Source: Brenneria izbisi (GTDB taxonomy: Bacteria; Pseudomonadota; Gammaproteobacteria; Enterobacterales; Enterobacteriaceae). Taken from it: DNA of 64,000 nt. Under the pieces are notes generated by a model. It did not search any database. It saw nothing but the letters and a program-made list of their open reading frames with translations, and had not been told where the DNA came from. A program made the position numbers and the translations under genes. Below are positions 17,202 to 29,894 of the stretch, piece by piece. Positions within the stretch are counted from its first letter, which is position 1, and the number at the start of each line of letters is the position of its first letter. The stretch covers positions 529,896-593,895 of the forward strand of contig NZ_JAMPJU010000001.1 in assembly GCF_025840185.1 (NCBI RefSeq), in the 5' to 3' direction.

Positions 17202-19589
17202 TCAATCCCTCAAGGATGCTTGGAATCGCTGTTTTAATGCTGCTACACATTCTGCAACGGTAGCGGCAATTTCCTCTTCTGCCAGTGTACGAGAGGTATC
17301 TTGCAAGGTCAGACTGATAGCCAGACTCTTATAACCATCCGCTACACCCTTACCTCGGTACACGTCGAATAAGTTTACGCCAACTAACTGATTTGCGCCA
17401 ACTTTCTTACACTCGGCTAAAATATCGCCAGCAGGCACGTTTTCGGCCACTACCACAGCGATGTCACGACGGTTTGCCGGGAAGCGGGAAATATCGCTCG
17501 CATCAGGCAGCACGCGGTCTGCGACCTTATCCCACAGTAATTCGAACACCACGGTGCGCCCGTTTAGATCCAGTTTACGCTCAAGTTCCGGGTGAATAAC
17601 CCCAATAAATCCAATGCGTTCCCCGCAGAGATAAATAGCAGCACTTTGCCCCGGATGCAATGCCGGATTGCTTTCCGCTTTGAATTCGATATCGGACAGT
17701 TTTCCGGTCAGCGCCAGAACTGCTTCCAAATCACCTTTTAAATCATAGAAGTCAACGGCCTGACGCGCCAGATCCCAATGCTCTTCGTAACGGGTGCCGG
17801 TAATCACGCCCGCCAGCATGAAATCCTGACGAATACCCAGGTCGGCGCTGCTGTCCGGCACAAAACGTAAGCCGCTTTCAAACAGACGCAGGCGGCTCTG
17901 CTGGCGGTTTTGGTTGTACGCTACCGCGCCAAGCAACCCGCTCCACAAGGAGAGACGCATAGCTGACATCTCTGCTGAAATAGGACTAGGCAGGTTCAAC
18001 ACCTGTTCACCAGGATGGATCAGCGCCTGAATTTTCGGATCAACAAAACTGTAAGTAATTGCTTCCTGATAGCCATGATCGACCAATAACGTCTTGACGC
18101 GTTTAAGAGACAGCGTTGCCTCGCGGTGTGACGTCATGGTCAACGGCGCAAGCGTCGCGATGTTGGGAATATTGTTGTAGCCATAAATACGGGCGATTTC
18201 TTCAACCAGATCTTCTTCGATTTCCATATCGAAACGCCAGCTTGGTGCAACTGCCTGCCATCCGGTTGCTATTTTGGTCACTTTGCCGCCAAGACGCTGC
18301 AAAATATCGGTCACCTGTTCATCGGCAATGACATGACCAATCAGGCGGTCCAGTTTTTCACGACGCAACGTAATCGTCGCCCGCGCAGGTAAATCCTCCT
18401 CGCTGGTCATATCCATGACCGGCCCCGCTTCACCGCCGCAAATGTCGATCAGCAGACGCGTGGCTCGTTCCATCGCTTTATGTTGTATCGCCGGATCAAC
18501 GCCACGCTCGTAACGATGTGATGCATCGGTATGCAAACCATAGCGGCGCGCGCGCCCGGTAATGGACAATGGGTTAAAATAAGCGCATTCCAGCAGAACA
18601 TGCTGCGTGTTTTGATTCACGCCGGAATGCTCCCCGCCAAAAATACCGCCCAACGCCAGCGCCTTCTGTTTATCGGCGATCACCAGCGTATCCGCATTCA
18701 GCTTCGCTTCATTGCCGTCCAGCAGCGTCAGCGTTTCGCCATCATGGGCGTGACGCACCACTATCCCGCCTTCCAGACGATCGAGATCGAACGCGTGCAT
18801 CGGCTGACCTAACTCCAGCAGGACATAGTTGGTGACATCAACCACCGGATCGATAGAACGGATGCCGCAACGCCGCAGTTTTTCACGCATCCATAAGGGC
18901 GTTACAGCCTTGATATCGATACCTTTGACCACACGGCCTAGATAGCGCGGGCAAGCCTGCGGCGCGTCGACCTCGATCGGGAACGTAGCCTGAATGGTTG
19001 CCGCGACGGGCTGAATTTCAGGTTCGCTCAGCGGTAATTGGTTCAGCACCGCCACATCGCGCGCCACGCCAATGATGCCCAGACAATCCGCGCGATTTGG
19101 CGTAACGCTGATTTCAATGATGTTGTCGTCCAGTTGCAGATATTGACGAATGTCGGTGCCAATTGGCGCATCCAGTGGCAATTCGATAATGCCGTTATGG
19201 TCGTCAGAAATACCCAGTTCGGAGAATGAACACAACATTCCTTCTGACGGCTCGCCACGCAACTTGGCCGCCTTGATTTTGAAATCGCCCGGTAACACCG
19301 CGCCCACCGTCGCCACCGCCACTTTCAGCCCCTGACGACAATTCGGCGCGCCGCAAACGATATCCAGCAGGCGATCGCCGCCCACGTTCACTTTTGTTAC
19401 CCGCAGTTTATCGGCGTTCGGGTGTGGCCCGCACTCAACCACCTCTCCCACCACCACGCCGTGGAACGCGCCTGCCACCGGTTCAATACCATCAACCTCA
19501 AGGCCGGCCATGGTGATTTGTTCAGATAATGTATCGCTATCAACCGCCGGGTTTACCCACTCGCGCAACCAGAGTTCACTGAATTTCAT
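17202..19589 (-). CDS. pheT: Phenylalanyl-tRNA synthetase beta subunit
   Basis: The 795-residue protein has the full bacterial beta-subunit layout. An N-terminal tRNA-binding EMAP-like domain (about residues 40-150) is followed by the B3/B4 editing domain, the B5 fold, a catalytic-like core and a C-terminal ferredoxin-fold anticodon-binding domain (about 700-795). It works as an alpha2-beta2 enzyme with PheS, charging tRNA-Phe and hydrolysing Tyr-tRNA-Phe. It starts 15 bases after pheS in the same attenuated operon. Confidence 0.97.
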   Translation of the reverse strand: MKFSELWLREWVNPAVDSDTLSEQITMAGLEVDGIEPVAGAFHGVVVGEVVECGPHPNADKLRVTKVNVGGDRLLDIVCGAPNCRQGLKVAVATVGAVLPGDFKIKAAKLRGEPSEGMLCSFSELGISDDHNGIIELPLDAPIGTDIRQYLQLDDNIIEISVTPNRADCLGIIGVARDVAVLNQLPLSEPEIQPVAATIQATFPIEVDAPQACPRYLGRVVKGIDIKAVTPLWMREKLRRCGIRSIDPVVDVTNYVLLELGQPMHAFDLDRLEGGIVVRHAHDGETLTLLDGNEAKLNADTLVIADKQKALALGGIFGGEHSGVNQNTQHVLLECAYFNPLSITGRARRYGLHTDASHRYERGVDPAIQHKAMERATRLLIDICGGEAGPVMDMTSEEDLPARATITLRREKLDRLIGHVIADEQVTDILQRLGGKVTKIATGWQAVAPSWRFDMEIEEDLVEEIARIYGYNNIPNIATLAPLTMTSHREATLSLKRVKTLLVDHGYQEAITYSFVDPKIQALIHPGEQVLNLPSPISAEMSAMRLSLWSGLLGAVAYNQNRQQSRLRLFESGLRFVPDSSADLGIRQDFMLAGVITGTRYEEHWDLARQAVDFYDLKGDLEAVLALTGKLSDIEFKAESNPALHPGQSAAIYLCGERIGFIGVIHPELERKLDLNGRTVVFELLWDKVADRVLPDASDISRFPANRRDIAVVVAENVPAGDILAECKKVGANQLVGVNLFDVYRGKGVADGYKSLAISLTLQDTSRTLAEEEIAATVAECVAALKQRFQASLRD

Positions 19590-19604
19590 GATGATATTCC
19601 CGCC

Positions 19605-20642
<1,038 letters not shown>

Positions 20643-20707
20643 TCAATAACCTTTCCCCGCTTCTTGCCATCTGGAGAAAACCCATTGAAAAATCAGCATA
20701 ATATTTA

Positions 20708-20736
20708 AAAAAAAAAGCCTCCCTGTGGGAGGCTTG
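20708..20736 (-). terminator. phe operon attenuator terminator
   Basis: AGCCTCCC and GGGAGGCT pair around TGT, followed on the minus strand by a run of at least nine T. It lies between pheM and pheS, so it is the attenuator of pheST. Stalling of ribosomes at Phe codons in pheM should prevent its formation. Confidence 0.9.
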
Positions 20737-20781
20737 AGCGCTACTTTTCGTTTCTTTTCTTACGCGCAAAGCCCCCTGAGT

Positions 20782-20826
20782 TCAGGCGCTAAAGTAAAAA
20801 AAGAAGCGGAAAATAGCAGTATGCAT
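20782..20826 (-). CDS. pheM: phe operon leader peptide PheM
   Basis: The 14-residue ORF reads MHTAIFRFFFYFSA, with five phenylalanines, four of them within six residues (RFFFYF). This is nearly the E. coli PheM peptide. AAGG lies about 10 bases upstream of the ATG. It senses charged tRNA-Phe: shortage stalls the ribosome and lets transcription pass the attenuator at 20708-20736 into pheST. Confidence 0.92.
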   Translation of the reverse strand: MHTAIFRFFFYFSA

Positions 20827-20935
20827 ACTTGCGTTACCTTGTCGTTATATAAAACAGGAAATCGATTTATTGAAAAATGAGTCGCAATAAATGTCAACTG
20901 CAACCCATGATCTTACCAACATCAACCCTACAGAC

Positions 20936-20964
20936 TAAAAGAGGGAGCCAGGCTCCCTCTTTTA
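20936..20964 (-). terminator. Terminator after rplT
   Basis: AAAAGAGGGAGC and GCTCCCTCTTTT form a 12-bp stem around CAG, with T in the descending arm on the minus strand. It lies just after the rplT stop. Confidence 0.85.
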
Positions 20965-20970
20965 ACTGAC

Positions 20971-21345
<375 letters not shown>

Positions 21346-21369
21346 TTATTCTAAATTCAAAAAGGTTAC

Positions 21370-21588
<219 letters not shown>

Positions 21589-21665
21589 TTAATTACAACG
21601 AATCAGATAAGGCGAACAAAACCCGCGCTGCGCATGCGCGGCGCGGGTTCAGTTACTTGAATGCC

Positions 21666-22211
<546 letters not shown>

Positions 22212-24140
22212 TTATTCCTCCAATTGATGAAGACTACGGCTGCGAATCTCTTGTTGCAGCTTACTGATTACGTCGCTGACATCAAGGCTCCCCAGGTCTT
22301 TACCACGGCGAGTACGGACAGCAACTTTTCCTGCTTCCACTTCTTTATCGCCACAGACCAACATATAGGGAACACGCCGTAAAGTGTGCTCGCGGATTTT
22401 AAAGCCTATCTTCTCATTTCTCAAGTCTGCTTTTACGCGAATGCCTGCTTCTTGCAGTTTTCTGGTCAATTCACTGACATAATCAGACTGGCTATCGGTG
22501 ATATTCATAATCACCGCTTGTACCGGCGCCAACCAGGTTGGGAAGAACCCAGCGAATTCCTCGGTAAGAATGCCGATGAAACGCTCCATTGAACCCAGAA
22601 TGGCACGGTGAATCATTACCGGCACCTGACGTTCGTTACTTTCCCCCACATAAGAGGCATTCAGGCGACCCGGTAAAGAAAAGTCGAGTTGCACCGTACC
22701 ACACTGCCAGGCACGATCCAAACAATCATGTAAGGTAAATTCAATTTTTGGTCCGTAGAACGCCCCTTCACCCGGCTGATATTCAAATGGAATAGCATTT
22801 TCAGTCAGGGCGGCGGCCAAATCTTCCTCGGCGCGATCCCACATTTCATCGCTGCCGATACGTTTTTCAGGACGGGTAGACAGTTTCACCGCGATTTTTT
22901 CAAAACCGAAGGTGCTGTACATATCATATACCATTTTGATGCAACTATTGACTTCATCACGGACCTGTTCTTCCGTACAGAAGATATGCGCATCATCCTG
23001 AGTAAAGCCGCGCACGCGCATTAATCCATGCAGGGAGCCTGACGGTTCATTACGATGGCAGCTACCGAACTCGGCCATACGCAACGGCAGATCGCGATAA
23101 GATTTCAATCCCTGATTGAAAATCTGTACGTGGCCTGGACAGTTCATCGGCTTAATGCAGTATTCACGGTTTTCAGATGATGTGGTGAACATTGCTTCTT
23201 TATAGTTTTCCCAGTGCCCGGTTTTTTCCCACAGCACGCGGTCCATCATGAACGGGCCTTTAACTTCCTGATACTGATACGCTTTCAGCTTCATGCGTAC
23301 AAACGTTTCCAGTTCACGGAAGATGGTCCAGCCATCATTGTGCCAGAACACCATACCCGGCGCTTCTTCCTGCATATGGTAAAGATCAAGCTGTTTACCA
23401 ATCTTGCGGTGATCGCGTTTGGCCGCTTCCTCAAGACGTTGCAGATATGAAGCAAGCTGTTTTTTATCGGCCCAGGCAGTACCGTAAATGCGTTGCAGCA
23501 TTTTGTTTTTACTGTCGCCACGCCAGTACGCGCCGGACGTTTTTTGCAATTTGAAATGGTGGCAGAAACGCATGTTCGGTACATGCGGACCACGGCACAT
23601 ATCGATATATTCTTGATGGTGATACAGCCCAGGGCGATCATCACGGCTGATGTTTTCGTCCAGAATAGCGACTTTATATGTCTCGCCGCGAGCGGCAAAC
23701 GTATCACGCGCTTCCTGCCAACTGACTTTCTTTTTAATCACGTCATAGTCAGTGTCGGCAAGTTCATGCATCCGTTTTTCAAGCAGATCGATATCTTCCT
23801 GGGTCAGAGTGCGATCAATATCAACGTCGTAATAAAAACCGTTATCGATAACCGGCCCAATCGCCATCCTGGTATCAGGCCATAATTGCTTGATGGCATG
23901 GCCCAGCAAGTGAGCGCAAGAGTGACGAATAATCTCCAGACCCGCTTCATCTTTGGCGGTAATAATAGCCAACTGCGCGTCGGTTTCAATTTTGTCGCCG
24001 GCATCAATCAATTCGCCATTAACACGACCCGCGATGCAGGCTTTCGCCAGACCGGGACCGATATCAAGGGCAACATCAAGGGGAGAAACGGCGTGGTCGT
24101 AGTGACGCTGACTTCCATCAGGAAGGGTAATAACAGGCAT
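22212..24140 (-). CDS. thrS: Threonyl-tRNA synthetase
   Basis: The 642-residue enzyme has an N-terminal TGS domain (1-60), an SAD editing domain ([10 protein letters not shown] near residue 70), a class II core and a C-terminal anticodon-binding domain. Zinc ligands appear in MNCPGH, the following CHRNEPSG segment and [11 protein letters not shown]. The ATG at 24140 gives [15 protein letters not shown] and the exact E. coli length. A tRNA-like operator hairpin lies just upstream for autogenous translational repression. Confidence 0.97.
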   Translation of the reverse strand: MPVITLPDGSQRHYDHAVSPLDVALDIGPGLAKACIAGRVNGELIDAGDKIETDAQLAIITAKDEAGLEIIRHSCAHLLGHAIKQLWPDTRMAIGPVIDNGFYYDVDIDRTLTQEDIDLLEKRMHELADTDYDVIKKKVSWQEARDTFAARGETYKVAILDENISRDDRPGLYHHQEYIDMCRGPHVPNMRFCHHFKLQKTSGAYWRGDSKNKMLQRIYGTAWADKKQLASYLQRLEEAAKRDHRKIGKQLDLYHMQEEAPGMVFWHNDGWTIFRELETFVRMKLKAYQYQEVKGPFMMDRVLWEKTGHWENYKEAMFTTSSENREYCIKPMNCPGHVQIFNQGLKSYRDLPLRMAEFGSCHRNEPSGSLHGLMRVRGFTQDDAHIFCTEEQVRDEVNSCIKMVYDMYSTFGFEKIAVKLSTRPEKRIGSDEMWDRAEEDLAAALTENAIPFEYQPGEGAFYGPKIEFTLHDCLDRAWQCGTVQLDFSLPGRLNASYVGESNERQVPVMIHRAILGSMERFIGILTEEFAGFFPTWLAPVQAVIMNITDSQSDYVSELTRKLQEAGIRVKADLRNEKIGFKIREHTLRRVPYMLVCGDKEVEAGKVAVRTRRGKDLGSLDVSDVISKLQQEIRSRSLHQLEE

Positions 24141-24161
24141 TATAATTCCCTTATTTGCAGT

Positions 24162-24184
24162 GGTGACCCGCACGAAAGATCACA
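24162..24184 (-). promoter_or_regulatory. thrS translational operator (anticodon-arm mimic)
   Basis: On the minus strand GTGATCTTTCGTGCGGGTCA forms a stem (GTGA.C / GGTCAC) with CGT in the loop, 22 bases before the thrS start codon. It is almost identical to domain 2 of the E. coli thrS leader, which mimics the tRNA-Thr anticodon arm and is bound by ThrRS. The rest of 24185-24465 is the leader and promoter region with no gene seen. Confidence 0.8.
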
Positions 24185-24465
24185 TACAAAAAACAATTTT
24201 CTTTAATTTCAGATGATTGCTGGTTAAATCAGACCCACAATGTCAGATTGACCAGCAAGTTGGCGCACAGCTTCTTTTATGTGCATATATTCAGCCTAAA
24301 AAGGCAGTCAGGATAATATCACCAAACTATCCAAGGATAAACGAGCACCTGGCGCCGGGAACACCAATAGATAAACCGACCAAACAAGCGTTATTCATGC
24401 GAATTTGCGCACAGGCGCACTGAATTGGCAAAATTTTTAGTCGGGACACCGGCGCGTATCTCCTG

Positions 24466-24747
24466 TCAACGTTCAGGGATCACGTTTTTAAATGCCAGCG
24501 TGACATCGTCACTTTCCTGAAGATGTCGCGCATCTTCATCTTCTTCTGCTCTTTTTGCCGTTGTGCCACGCGCTTCTTGCGGAAAGCGCATTTTTAACAA
24601 ATCCAGTTGCTGGCGCTGTTGCTCAACAATTTTATGCAACAACCTGATCTGCTCATTGGCCCGCACGCTCGCCCGGTTAATGAAAAACCAAAGCAGCAGC
24701 GCCAACACCGCCAGCAGCGCGATAAAAACCATTTCTAATATGTTCAC
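24466..24747 (-). CDS. yebO: YebO family small membrane protein
   Basis: The 93-residue protein has one N-terminal membrane helix (about residues 6-24, ending LLLWFFINRAS), then a coiled-coil-like glutamine-rich stretch and an acidic tail. LWFFINRASxRxNEQI is shared with E. coli YebO, whose function is unknown. In E. coli it lies beside mgrB and kdgR; here kdgR is next upstream and mgrB is missing. Imperfect TTTTGAGT repeats directly precede it. Confidence 0.75.
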   Translation of the reverse strand: MNILEMVFIALLAVLALLLWFFINRASVRANEQIRLLHKIVEQQRQQLDLLKMRFPQEARGTTAKRAEEDEDARHLQESDDVTLAFKNVIPER

Positions 24748-24756
24748 ACACCCACT

Positions 24757-24830
24757 CCACTCAAAATTACGCTATTCAAAACCGCGCTATCCAAACAACA
24801 CGACTCAAAATAACGTCACTCAAAACGAAC
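24757..24830 (-). repeat. Iterated degenerate TTTTGAGT repeat upstream of yebO
   Basis: Five related units of 13 to 17 bases follow one another, read on the minus strand as TTTTGAGTGACG, ATTTTGAGTCG, TTGTTTGGATAG, GTTTTGAATAGCG and ATTTTGAGTGGAG. They fill the space between kdgR and yebO that mgrB occupies in E. coli. Their origin is unknown. Confidence 0.5.
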
Positions 24831-24927
24831 CATACAACAGAACAAGCAGCGAACCGTTATTGGCGGCACTCATCTTAACACCGAGCATCCGGCAAGTTCG
24901 ATAGCTCCTTTGTGTCATCGCGTTGCA

Positions 24928-24956
24928 TAAAAAAAGCCTGTCGCTTGGACAGGCTG
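24928..24956 (-). terminator. Intrinsic terminator after kdgR
   Basis: AGCCTGTC and GACAGGCT form an 8-bp stem with a five-base loop, followed by seven T on the minus strand, 17 bases after the kdgR stop. Confidence 0.9.
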
Positions 24957-24973
24957 ATTGGCGGCGCTCCTAA

Positions 24974-25765
24974 TCAGAACGGATAATCGTGATATCCCAT
25001 CTGCTCAGAAATGTTTCTGGCTGCGGTATGCAACATATCAACGTATCCATGTTTGTTTTCTTCAGAAAAACGGATCGTCGGGAATGAAATGCTCAGGCCG
25101 GCGATAACAACGCCGAAACGATCAAAGACAGGCACCGCGATGCAACGCAATCCTTCTTCCTGCTCTTCATTATCTTCACCGTACCCCTGCTCGCGCACCA
25201 GATCCAACTGCGTTAACAGCGCATCAGCGGAAGTCAGGGTATGCGGCGTACTGCGGGTGAATTCGACAGCGGAAAGAATTTCATTCACCTCATCTCTGTC
25301 ACGCCAGGCAAGCAGCACTTTACCGATAGCCGTACTATATAAGGGATTACGGCGTCCAATGCGCGAGTACATGCGCAAGTTATACATTGAATCGATCTTA
25401 TGGATATAAACGATACTGTCTTCATCTAGCGCGCCAAGATGGATGGTTTCCCGCGTCAGCGCCGAAAGCTCGCGCATCTGTATATCCGCACTACGGATCA
25501 AATCGACATTCTGTAATGCCTTTGCGCCGAGCTCAAACAACTTCAGCGTCAATGAATATTTCTCTGATTCGCCTTCCTGCGCAACATACCCCAGGGATTT
25601 CATCGTCTGTAAAAATCGGTACACGGTACTTTTAGACATCATTACACGCTGAGAAAGTTCGGTAATACCAATCTCCCGCTCTTCACCTAATGCCTGCAAA
25701 ATACCAAAAACCTTTAAAACGGACGATACGGAATCGGGTTGTTTATCTAAATCTGCTATAGCCAT
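24974..25765 (-). CDS. kdgR: Pectin catabolism repressor KdgR (IclR family)
   Basis: The 263-residue regulator has an N-terminal winged helix-turn-helix (about residues 15-80, with ITELSQRVMMSKSTVYRFLQ) and a C-terminal IclR effector domain that binds KDG. Length equals E. coli KdgR. It represses pectin genes until KDG accumulates; candidate operators lie before kdgF, pelW, kdgM and ogl within this window. It is transcribed from its own promoter and ends at a terminator. Confidence 0.95.
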   Translation of the reverse strand: MAIADLDKQPDSVSSVLKVFGILQALGEEREIGITELSQRVMMSKSTVYRFLQTMKSLGYVAQEGESEKYSLTLKLFELGAKALQNVDLIRSADIQMRELSALTRETIHLGALDEDSIVYIHKIDSMYNLRMYSRIGRRNPLYSTAIGKVLLAWRDRDEVNEILSAVEFTRSTPHTLTSADALLTQLDLVREQGYGEDNEEQEEGLRCIAVPVFDRFGVVIAGLSISFPTIRFSEENKHGYVDMLHTAARNISEQMGYHDYPF

Positions 25766-25977
25766 CTCTGTAGTTACCCTACTCAGTCTTTGTTGTTTTA
25801 AAAAAAATAGAACAATGGTTTTAGTATAAAGGGAACGCTTTGATTATGGCAATGGAACAACGACGATAATCAAGACACTTTGACAAATATCAGAGCCAGA
25901 AATTTGTTGATTAATAATTAATTGAATTTACAGATAATAAACCGCGCAATAAATGTGACGACGCGGTTTATCAAGTA

Positions 25978-27144
25978 TTATTGCCAGACTGACTCAGGGA
26001 TCGTCGCCAAATACAAGGCGGGTTTGCCATCCACATCTGAAGTAAACAGAATACGCTTATTGTCCGGGGTGAAAGAAGGATGCGGATGCGTTACCTGGCG
26101 GTCGCCTTCCAGCACTTTCCAGGACGTATTATGCTGCGCCACACGATGCTGCTTCCCGGTGCGCATATTAAATACATAAAGGAATGGATCATTTTCAATC
26201 TTGTAGCCGCCGTCATCCTGTACATCGACCGGCGCATCGGAGCCATCGCCCACCAGTAATGTCCCATCATCGTTGCTCATCAGATGAGAACAGGCAGGCA
26301 TCGCCGTCAGTTGACGATCTTGCATGGTAACCGGGTCAATGCTGCAAATATAACGGTTTGGATTTCCCTTATGATAAGAAACGTAGATCATCGCTGAACC
26401 GTCCGGCACCCAGAATTCGTGGGTACAACTCTCGCCTTGCGCGTGTTCTTTCACTTTACGCATGTTGCCGCCGTCTTCATTGATGAACCACATGCGGGCA
26501 TCAACCAGATCGTGCGGCCCTTCATGGCAGAAAGCAACGGTATTGTCATCTCCCGGACGGTAGATAGGATGCCCAAGCCATTGATTTTCCTGGAGGATGG
26601 AGTGCGACTCCCCCGTCGCCAAATCAACACGAATCAGGCGGCAGCACGGATTGGTGAAGTAGAATTCCTGAAATTTTTTCCAATCTGTTAATGGTTTCCA
26701 ATCTTCTTTCCTGATTTCAATCCCCACCATCTTGGTGCAATCGGAGTTAGCGACCCAGGTTCCGTAGCCCACCCAATCATTAGGAACCTGATAAATGATT
26801 TTCTCTTCCAGCGTTTCCATATCGACGCGCATCAGGTTACGTCCCTCCTTCACGTAATACAGCGCATCATCATTCGGCGATAGAAAACCACCGAAGGTAT
26901 TATCTCCTTTCCCTTCGGTCAATTGCAGGGCTTCCTGGGTGTTCAGATCCAGCAGATAGTAGTTCCACGGCCCAGCAAATGCGCCGCCAAACAGCAGCTT
27001 ACTGCCATCATTGCTGAAACATTTTTGATAAAAGTAATTGCGATGGCAAATGACATCTGGCGGGGTTAAACGCACAACGTCGGTGCCGGTTGCTGAATCC
27101 TGGTAGGAATGAAACGTCAGGGGAAACTTGTTACCTTTGGCCAT
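25978..27144 (-). CDS. ogl: Oligogalacturonate lyase Ogl
   Basis: The 388-residue cytoplasmic lyase (PL22) folds as a seven-bladed propeller; the sequence shows repeated blade motifs and begins MAKGNKFPLTFHSYQDS. It splits unsaturated digalacturonates into monomers for KdgF. TAAGGA lies seven bases before the ATG at 27144; the open frame extends 44 codons further but through the promoter region. Two strong KdgR boxes lie upstream. The gene is next to kdgR, so the repressor and one of its main targets are neighbours. Confidence 0.95.
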   Translation of the reverse strand: MAKGNKFPLTFHSYQDSATGTDVVRLTPPDVICHRNYFYQKCFSNDGSKLLFGGAFAGPWNYYLLDLNTQEALQLTEGKGDNTFGGFLSPNDDALYYVKEGRNLMRVDMETLEEKIIYQVPNDWVGYGTWVANSDCTKMVGIEIRKEDWKPLTDWKKFQEFYFTNPCCRLIRVDLATGESHSILQENQWLGHPIYRPGDDNTVAFCHEGPHDLVDARMWFINEDGGNMRKVKEHAQGESCTHEFWVPDGSAMIYVSYHKGNPNRYICSIDPVTMQDRQLTAMPACSHLMSNDDGTLLVGDGSDAPVDVQDDGGYKIENDPFLYVFNMRTGKQHRVAQHNTSWKVLEGDRQVTHPHPSFTPDNKRILFTSDVDGKPALYLATIPESVWQ

Positions 27145-27258
27145 CCATAAATCCTTAGCGCTTATCATGAACAATCTGGCCTCGCATGAGCATAGCATCA
27201 GGAAAATCCGTACTGCTGGTGATCCTCTCTCACGCGAATGACCTGTTATACCGACATT

Positions 27259-27278
27259 ATAGAAACAATGTTTCATTT
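27259..27278. promoter_or_regulatory. KdgR operator upstream of ogl (proximal)
   Basis: ATAGAAACAATGTTTCATTT has the near-perfect palindrome GAAACAATGTTTC, an excellent KdgR box, 115 bases upstream of the ogl start. Confidence 0.75.
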
Positions 27279-27300
27279 TTCCGTGATCGTGGTTTTGTTT

Positions 27301-27320
27301 TATGAAACATTGTTTCCGTT
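27301..27320. promoter_or_regulatory. KdgR operator upstream of ogl (distal)
   Basis: TATGAAACATTGTTTCCGTT repeats the same GAAACA..TGTTTC palindrome 42 bases (four helical turns) from the proximal box. Between them, CCGTGATCGTGG could be part of a CRP site. Confidence 0.75.
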
Positions 27321-27361
27321 TTTATTAACAGTTATTGCGACAGATAGCGGGATTTCATAAA

Positions 27362-27390
27362 AGAAAAAGGCCCGAAATTCGAGCCTTTGG
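27362..27390 (-). terminator. Intrinsic terminator after htpX
   Basis: AAAGGCTCGAA pairs with TTCGGGCCTTT (one G-U pair), followed by TTTCTTTT on the minus strand. Confidence 0.8.
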
Positions 27391-27418
27391 CAGAAAATAA
27401 CGATATATCAGAGAACCC

Positions 27419-28300
27419 TTATTTCAGGTAAGCCCCTGAGCGCAGCGCTTCAATACGCTTGTCCAACGGCGGGTGCGACATAAACAATTCACTGAATGAT
27501 TTAGCTTTACCGTTAATACAGAACGCCATCATGCTGCTGGCTTCCTGCGGTTCGTAGCTGGTTTTCAGACGTTGCAGCGCGGCAATCATCTTTTCGCGCC
27601 CTACCAACTTCGCGGAACCGGCATCAGCATGGAATTCACGATAGCGAGAGAACCACATGGTAATGATGCTGGCCAGAATACCAAACACCAGTTCCAGTAC
27701 GGTCGCCACCGCAAAATAAACCAACGGGTTGCCGCTGCCGCTCTCGCCTTCGTCACGGTTGCCGGACAGGAAGCCTGACGCCACCTGCGCGATCAAGCGT
27801 GAGATAAAGATAACAAAGGTATTCACGATACCTTGAATCAGCGTCATGGTAACCATATCGCCATTGGAAATGTGGCTGATTTCATGCGCGATAACAGCTT
27901 CCGCTTCATCACGGCTCATGTTTTGCAGCAAGCCCGTGCTGACCGCGACCAGAGACGCATCACGACGCGCGCCGGTGGCGAAAGCGTTGATATCGGGCGC
28001 ATGGTAAATCGCGACCTGAGGCATTGCGATCCCGGCTTGCTGTGACTGCGAACGGACAGTTTCCAGCAGCCAGCGCTCTGTTTCATTGCGTGGCTGTTCG
28101 ATCACTTCACCACCAACCGATCGTAATGCCATCCATTTAGACATCAGCAGTGAAACAAACGCACCGCCGAAGCCGAACAGTCCAGCCATAATCATCAAGC
28201 CCTGGACACTGCTGGACTGAATTCCCGTCAGGCTGAGTACCAGCCCGAAAACCAACATCACCGCCAGGTTGGTGATCAGGAAAAGCGCAATACGCATCAT
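27419..28300 (-). CDS. htpX: Membrane protease HtpX
   Basis: The 293-residue M48 zinc metalloprotease has two N-terminal membrane helices, the active-site HEISHISNG near residue 139, and two further hydrophobic helices around residues 155 and 195. The third zinc ligand lies in the [10 protein letters not shown] segment. HtpX degrades misfolded inner-membrane proteins together with FtsH, and is under CpxR control in E. coli. In E. coli kdgR-yebQ-htpX-prc are neighbours; here prc lies 22 kb away. Confidence 0.95.
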   Translation of the reverse strand: MMRIALFLITNLAVMLVFGLVLSLTGIQSSSVQGLMIMAGLFGFGGAFVSLLMSKWMALRSVGGEVIEQPRNETERWLLETVRSQSQQAGIAMPQVAIYHAPDINAFATGARRDASLVAVSTGLLQNMSRDEAEAVIAHEISHISNGDMVTMTLIQGIVNTFVIFISRLIAQVASGFLSGNRDEGESGSGNPLVYFAVATVLELVFGILASIITMWFSRYREFHADAGSAKLVGREKMIAALQRLKTSYEPQEASSMMAFCINGKAKSFSELFMSHPPLDKRIEALRSGAYLK

Positions 28301-28456
28301 AGAAGTCTGATTTCCTCTCGCAGAAAAATTAAAGTTTGCAACACTTACATCGTATGGGTTGTGGTGGCATTTTCAAGTATTCTTAACTTTTAAGTTACTA
28401 AATCCACATAACTTTACATTATCCACAGGAAGGCGTTTCGCACTGCGGGAGAAAAC

Positions 28457-28485
28457 GCAAAAACGGCGGGATAGCTCCGCCGTTA
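28457..28485 (-). terminator. Intrinsic terminator after yhjX
   Basis: AACGGCGG and CCGCCGTT pair with a 7-base loop, followed by TTTGCG on the minus strand, 35 bases after the transporter stop. Confidence 0.75.
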
Positions 28486-28519
28486 ATTGACTCATTATTG
28501 CGCCATTGTTGAAGGAAGA

Positions 28520-29743
28520 TTACCGCGCATGCGCCATCTTGGTGTTAAGTGAAGTCGCAGACGGAGAATACTTCGGCGGTTTGATCCACAGCGTTATCAG
28601 TAAAGAGATCGCCGACATAATGATAATCGCCATAAATGTGGCCTGAAAACCGCCCAGTTGCGCCGCGATAAACGAACCGGACAGCGCGCCGATGCCGAAA
28701 CCCTGATAGATCACGCCATAATTTTTGCTGTGATTTTTCAGACCGAAGAAGTCGCCGACGATAGCCGGGAAAACGGTGATATTGCCGCCGAAACAGAAAG
28801 CGATAGCACTCACGCAGATAAAGAATGTCACCGGATTGAGCGGCATAAACGTCATGACCGATACGGCGAGGATGGTTGTAAACAAGGTAACGCTAATCAC
28901 CCGCATACGCCCGACATTATCGGAAAGCGCGCCTAATACGATGCGGCCCACAGTGTTGAATATCGCAATGGCGGATACGGCATTAGCCGCGGTTTCCATA
29001 TTCATCCCCGCCATCTGCACACCGATATCTTTCACGATACCGATCAGATACAACCCGCTCATACAAGCGGTGAAGAAAATAATAAACAGCAGATAGGATT
29101 CTTTGGTTGCCAGCATCTCGCTCAGTGAGAAGTCATGCGCTTGCCCCTGAGCGGTTGCCGCCTTGTTAACCGGCGCCGCCGCGGGCTCTTTTAGCAGCGA
29201 GCTACCGATGCTAATCATCACCATGACGATGATACCCCAGTAGAAGAAGGCTGCCGACACGCCGACTTCGGCAATCAGGAAGCTATTAACATATTTGAAG
29301 AGCAGGCTGCCCGTACCAAATGCCCCCACCGAGATACCAGCGATTAACCCTTTCCGCTCCGGGAACCATTTAATCAGGTTGGACAGCGTGGTGATGTAGG
29401 CCGTGCCATCGGCAAAGCCGACAATGAAGCCCATCAGAATATAGATCATCATCAGGGAAGAACTGGCGGCGCTGGCCATCAGTCCTAACCCCAGCGCGAT
29501 CCCGGCGATCAGGGTCAGGCGGCGAATCCCGATCCGCTCCTGAAATTTCCCGGCAAACAGCGTCGCCAGCGCCAGACAGAAACTGGTAATGGAAAATGTG
29601 GTTGCCACCGAACCCAGCGACCAGCCAAATTTATCCACCAGCGGTTGATTGAACAGACTCCAGGTATAAATGGTTCCCAGTCCCATCTGGGCAATGATAG
29701 TACCGACGACAATTAAACCTCGGTTTACAGGTTTCTCATTCAT
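28520..29743 (-). CDS. yhjX: OFA-family MFS transporter, YhjX-like (YpdAB target)
   Basis: The 407-residue protein has 12 membrane segments and matches the oxalate/formate antiporter subfamily of the MFS, with IYTWSLFNQPL at the N-terminus and NLIKWFPERKGLIAG after helix 4, as in E. coli YhjX. E. coli yhjX is the main target of the pyruvate-sensing YpdAB system; the cargo is not firmly known. Here ypdB ends 183 bases upstream on the same strand, and a double YpdB box lies between. The gene symbol rests on similarity plus this context. Confidence 0.8.
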   Translation of the reverse strand: MNEKPVNRGLIVVGTIIAQMGLGTIYTWSLFNQPLVDKFGWSLGSVATTFSITSFCLALATLFAGKFQERIGIRRLTLIAGIALGLGLMASAASSSLMMIYILMGFIVGFADGTAYITTLSNLIKWFPERKGLIAGISVGAFGTGSLLFKYVNSFLIAEVGVSAAFFYWGIIVMVMISIGSSLLKEPAAAPVNKAATAQGQAHDFSLSEMLATKESYLLFIIFFTACMSGLYLIGIVKDIGVQMAGMNMETAANAVSAIAIFNTVGRIVLGALSDNVGRMRVISVTLFTTILAVSVMTFMPLNPVTFFICVSAIAFCFGGNITVFPAIVGDFFGLKNHSKNYGVIYQGFGIGALSGSFIAAQLGGFQATFMAIIIMSAISLLITLWIKPPKYSPSATSLNTKMAHAR

Positions 29744-29894
29744 GGGTTTTTCCCTACATCAACATTGAATCCGATGATCTCGGAAGACGAAAAATATAAG
29801 CTGAGGCGAGGGATAAAATGTCACCGGAAACACCGTCAGCTTATGGGCTGAGGCCAGTATACAAGCGGGCTGACAGTGTCTGTTCGAAACGGGA

